Part shown: positions 6,581 to 7,597 of the stretch, piece by piece | Layout of the letters: each line of letters begins with the position of its first letter | Numbering within the stretch: the first letter of the stretch is position 1 | NCBI GenBank assembly: GCA_944323585.1 | Contig: CALUTA010000070.1 | Location: 1 to 7,597 of the forward strand | Direction of reading: 5' to 3' | DNA from: Candidatus Gastranaerophilales bacterium | GTDB lineage: Bacteria > Cyanobacteriota > Vampirovibrionia > Gastranaerophilales > Gastranaerophilaceae | DNA: 7,597 nucleotides | Notes under the pieces: generated by a model | Seen by the model: only the letters and a program-made list of their open reading frames with translations | What the model was told of the DNA's origin: nothing | Databases searched by the model: none | Position numbers and translations under genes: made by a program

Positions 6581-6593
6581 CCTGACTTTCAGG
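6581..6593. promoter_or_regulatory. Dyad CCTGA-CTT-TCAGG, possible operator
   Basis: A perfect 5-bp inverted repeat around a 3-base centre, bordered by TA...GGTA that extends the symmetry with a small bulge. On the minus strand it sits between a TTGAAT hexamer (6600-6605) and GTATAT/TATATC (6575-6581) with 18-19 base spacing, so it could overlap a promoter for the 1125-codon gene. Both the promoter and the operator are weak inferences. Confidence 0.3.
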
Positions 6594-6652
6594 GGTAAAA
6601 TTCAAATTTACATTTCTTAATATTTATACAATTTGGATATATTTTAGATATA

Positions 6653-6683
6653 TTGGGTATACTATATAATATCACTTACCCAA
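6653..6683 (+). promoter_or_regulatory. Candidate adhesin promoter: TATAAT inside an inverted repeat
   Basis: A perfect -10 hexamer TATAAT (6665-6670) is flanked symmetrically by TTGGGTA (6653-6659) and TACCCAA (6677-6683), perfect 7-bp inverted arms 24 bases apart. A protein binding both arms would cover the promoter. The -35 position (about 6642-6647, TTTTAG) is poor. A start here would give an untranslated leader of roughly 155 bases. The inverted repeat is directly visible; the promoter role is inferred. Confidence 0.4.
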
Positions 6684-6821
6684 AAACGAGCATGAAATTA
6701 TCAAATTTATATAAATTGTAAATATTTGTAAAAAAAATGTGAAAATTGCTCAAGTTTCATGTAGCAAAATACGTTTATATAAATATATAAAAAATGCGAG
6801 TGTTATGTGCTAAATATAGAT

Positions 6822-6828
6822 AAGAGGT
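6822..6828 (+). promoter_or_regulatory. Ribosome binding site of the adhesin gene
   Basis: AAGAGGT lies 6 bases before the ATG at 6834, a good Shine-Dalgarno match at standard spacing. It fixes the start of the truncated adhesin frame. Confidence 0.75.
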
Positions 6829-6833
6829 TAAGT

Positions 6834-7597
6834 ATGAGAAAATTACAAACCAACAAAAAAAGATTAGCTCCGCTAATTGTGTGCTCATTGTTAGTTTTAC
6901 AGCAATCAATGGCTGATCCCACAATGGCAACATCTATCAAAGATGGAGCTGGCAATGCAATAGGCAAGAACCCGTATACAGGCGGTTATGACATTAGACC
7001 TGACATGTTTAACGGTGATGTTGGGTTTAAAAGGTTTCAGGAAATGAACCTTTCAAAAGGTGACATCCTAAACTTTATATTTCAGGCTTATCATCTGGAC
7101 GGAGATATTACTGTTAACCCTGACGGAAGCATTGATGGTGATAGTACCGCAAAGTTAGATTCCATCAACACTTTTGTAAACCTTGTAAATGGTAAAATTA
7201 GACTTGATGGTATAGTTAATGCATTGGCTGAATCTAATGGAGCACTGAAAACCGACGGAAACCTGGTATTTGTATCTCCGCAAGGTATGGTCGTCGGCGC
7301 CAGCGGTGTACTGAATGTTGGTTCTTTAAACGTATTTACTCCTACTCAATCTACATTTAATAATTTATACAATAAAATTGATGAAGCAGACAGAGTTCAA
7401 CTACCTGGTGATACAGACCTTAGTCACGGGTTTCCAAATGCACAAACAACAACTCTTACTTGGGATTCTTCATCTATGGCCGGCGGAACGGCACCTATTA
7501 CTATCAATGGTATGGTTGTTGCAAGAGGTGATGTAAGCCTTGACGGAAGTGCAGTAACAGTTGGTAAAGAGGCCGGAGCTACTGACGGATATGGCGG
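6834..7597 (+). CDS. Filamentous adhesin, LktA-like, TPS domain (5' end only)
   Basis: The frame stays open to the window edge and gives the first 254 residues of a probably much larger secreted adhesin. Basic residues 2-10, a hydrophobic stretch (11-25) and SMA-D give a signal peptide cleaved near residue 27. Residues about 72-170 match a two-partner-secretion haemagglutinin domain: NLVNGKIRLDGIVNAL (116-130 region), then GNLVFVSPQGMVVGASGVL and VGSLNVFTP (142-170). SPQG stands where FHA-type proteins have NPNG. This pattern is typical of proteins annotated as leukotoxin LktA family filamentous adhesins. After it, ITINGMVVARGDVSLDGSAVTVG looks like the start of a beta-helix. Such proteins normally cross the outer membrane through a TpsB/Omp85-type partner, which is not in this window. 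A ribosome site and the divergent partner gene lie upstream. The C-terminus, total length and binding target are unknown. Confidence 0.85.
   Translation, partial: MRKLQTNKKRLAPLIVCSLLVLQQSMADPTMATSIKDGAGNAIGKNPYTGGYDIRPDMFNGDVGFKRFQEMNLSKGDILNFIFQAYHLDGDITVNPDGSIDGDSTAKLDSINTFVNLVNGKIRLDGIVNALAESNGALKTDGNLVFVSPQGMVVGASGVLNVGSLNVFTPTQSTFNNLYNKIDEADRVQLPGDTDLSHGFPNAQTTTLTWDSSSMAGGTAPITINGMVVARGDVSLDGSAVTVGKEAGATDGYG

Larger units (their letters stand above)
6441..6833. other. AT-rich divergent intergenic region
   Basis: These 393 bases separate the diverging 1125-codon gene and adhesin gene. They are strongly AT-rich and hold ribosome sites at both edges, a consensus -10 hexamer flanked by inverted TTGGGTA/TACCCAA arms, a CCTGA-CTT-TCAGG dyad, a 14-bp AT palindrome (6704-6717) and a distant CATGAAA/TTTCATG pair (6691-6697 and 6755-6761). 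No open frame of note was seen. The size and dyads are consistent with two regulated promoters. Confidence 0.7.

Noticed and set aside
6704..6717. 14-bp perfect palindrome AATTTATATAAATT
   Set aside because: It is made only of A and T in a very AT-rich stretch where such palindromes arise easily, so it is noted within the intergenic entry but not called an operator.

Overview
The window is AT-rich chromosomal-type DNA from what looks like a diderm bacterium. It holds three complete genes and the 5' end of a fourth. The fourth gene begins with a two-partner-secretion (TPS-type) haemagglutinin domain close to that of the 'leukotoxin LktA family filamentous adhesins', which implies an outer membrane. 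That adhesin type, the low GC content and the style of the N-termini (for example a protein opening MKITPINN) suggest the gut lineage Gastranaerophilales (Melainabacteria/Vampirovibrionia). Elusimicrobiota or Fusobacteriota are possible alternatives. This assignment is inferred from memory of families and is not proven. No tRNA, rRNA, CRISPR array, insertion sequence or integrase was seen.

Layout: (1) 41-688 (+) is a secreted L,D-transpeptidase (YkuD fold) with a complete H-S-x-G-C-x-R-type active site. (2) 696-2780 (-) is a secreted GH13 enzyme whose closest recognisable relative is trehalose synthase. It converges on the transpeptidase gene with a 7-base gap. (3) 2781-3062 is an intergenic stretch on the path from gene 4 to gene 2, with two long inverted repeats and a 16-bp perfect palindrome. 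(4) 3063-6440 (-) is a 1125-residue protein of unknown function. It has an alpha-helical, coiled-coil N-terminal half, then a Tyr/Gly/Ser/Thr-rich beta-repeat region flanked by two mutually similar glycine-zipper segments, a Pro-rich linker and a C-terminal domain with a faint LysM-like stretch. (5) 6441-6833 is a very AT-rich divergent intergenic region with several dyads and a good -10 box. (6) 6834 to the window end (+) is the N-terminus of the filamentous adhesin, which runs off the edge.

All recognisable products except the 1125-residue protein carry an N-terminal signal peptide, so the window reads as an envelope/surface neighbourhood: wall cross-linking, extracytoplasmic glucan processing and adhesion. 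The genes are not one operon. The adhesin and the 1125-residue protein are divergent and could share regulation from the 393-base region between them. The 1125-residue protein is the most likely undescribed element. The two genes with ordinary Shine-Dalgarno sequences are this protein and the adhesin, whereas the transpeptidase and the GH13 gene have none and look leaderless.
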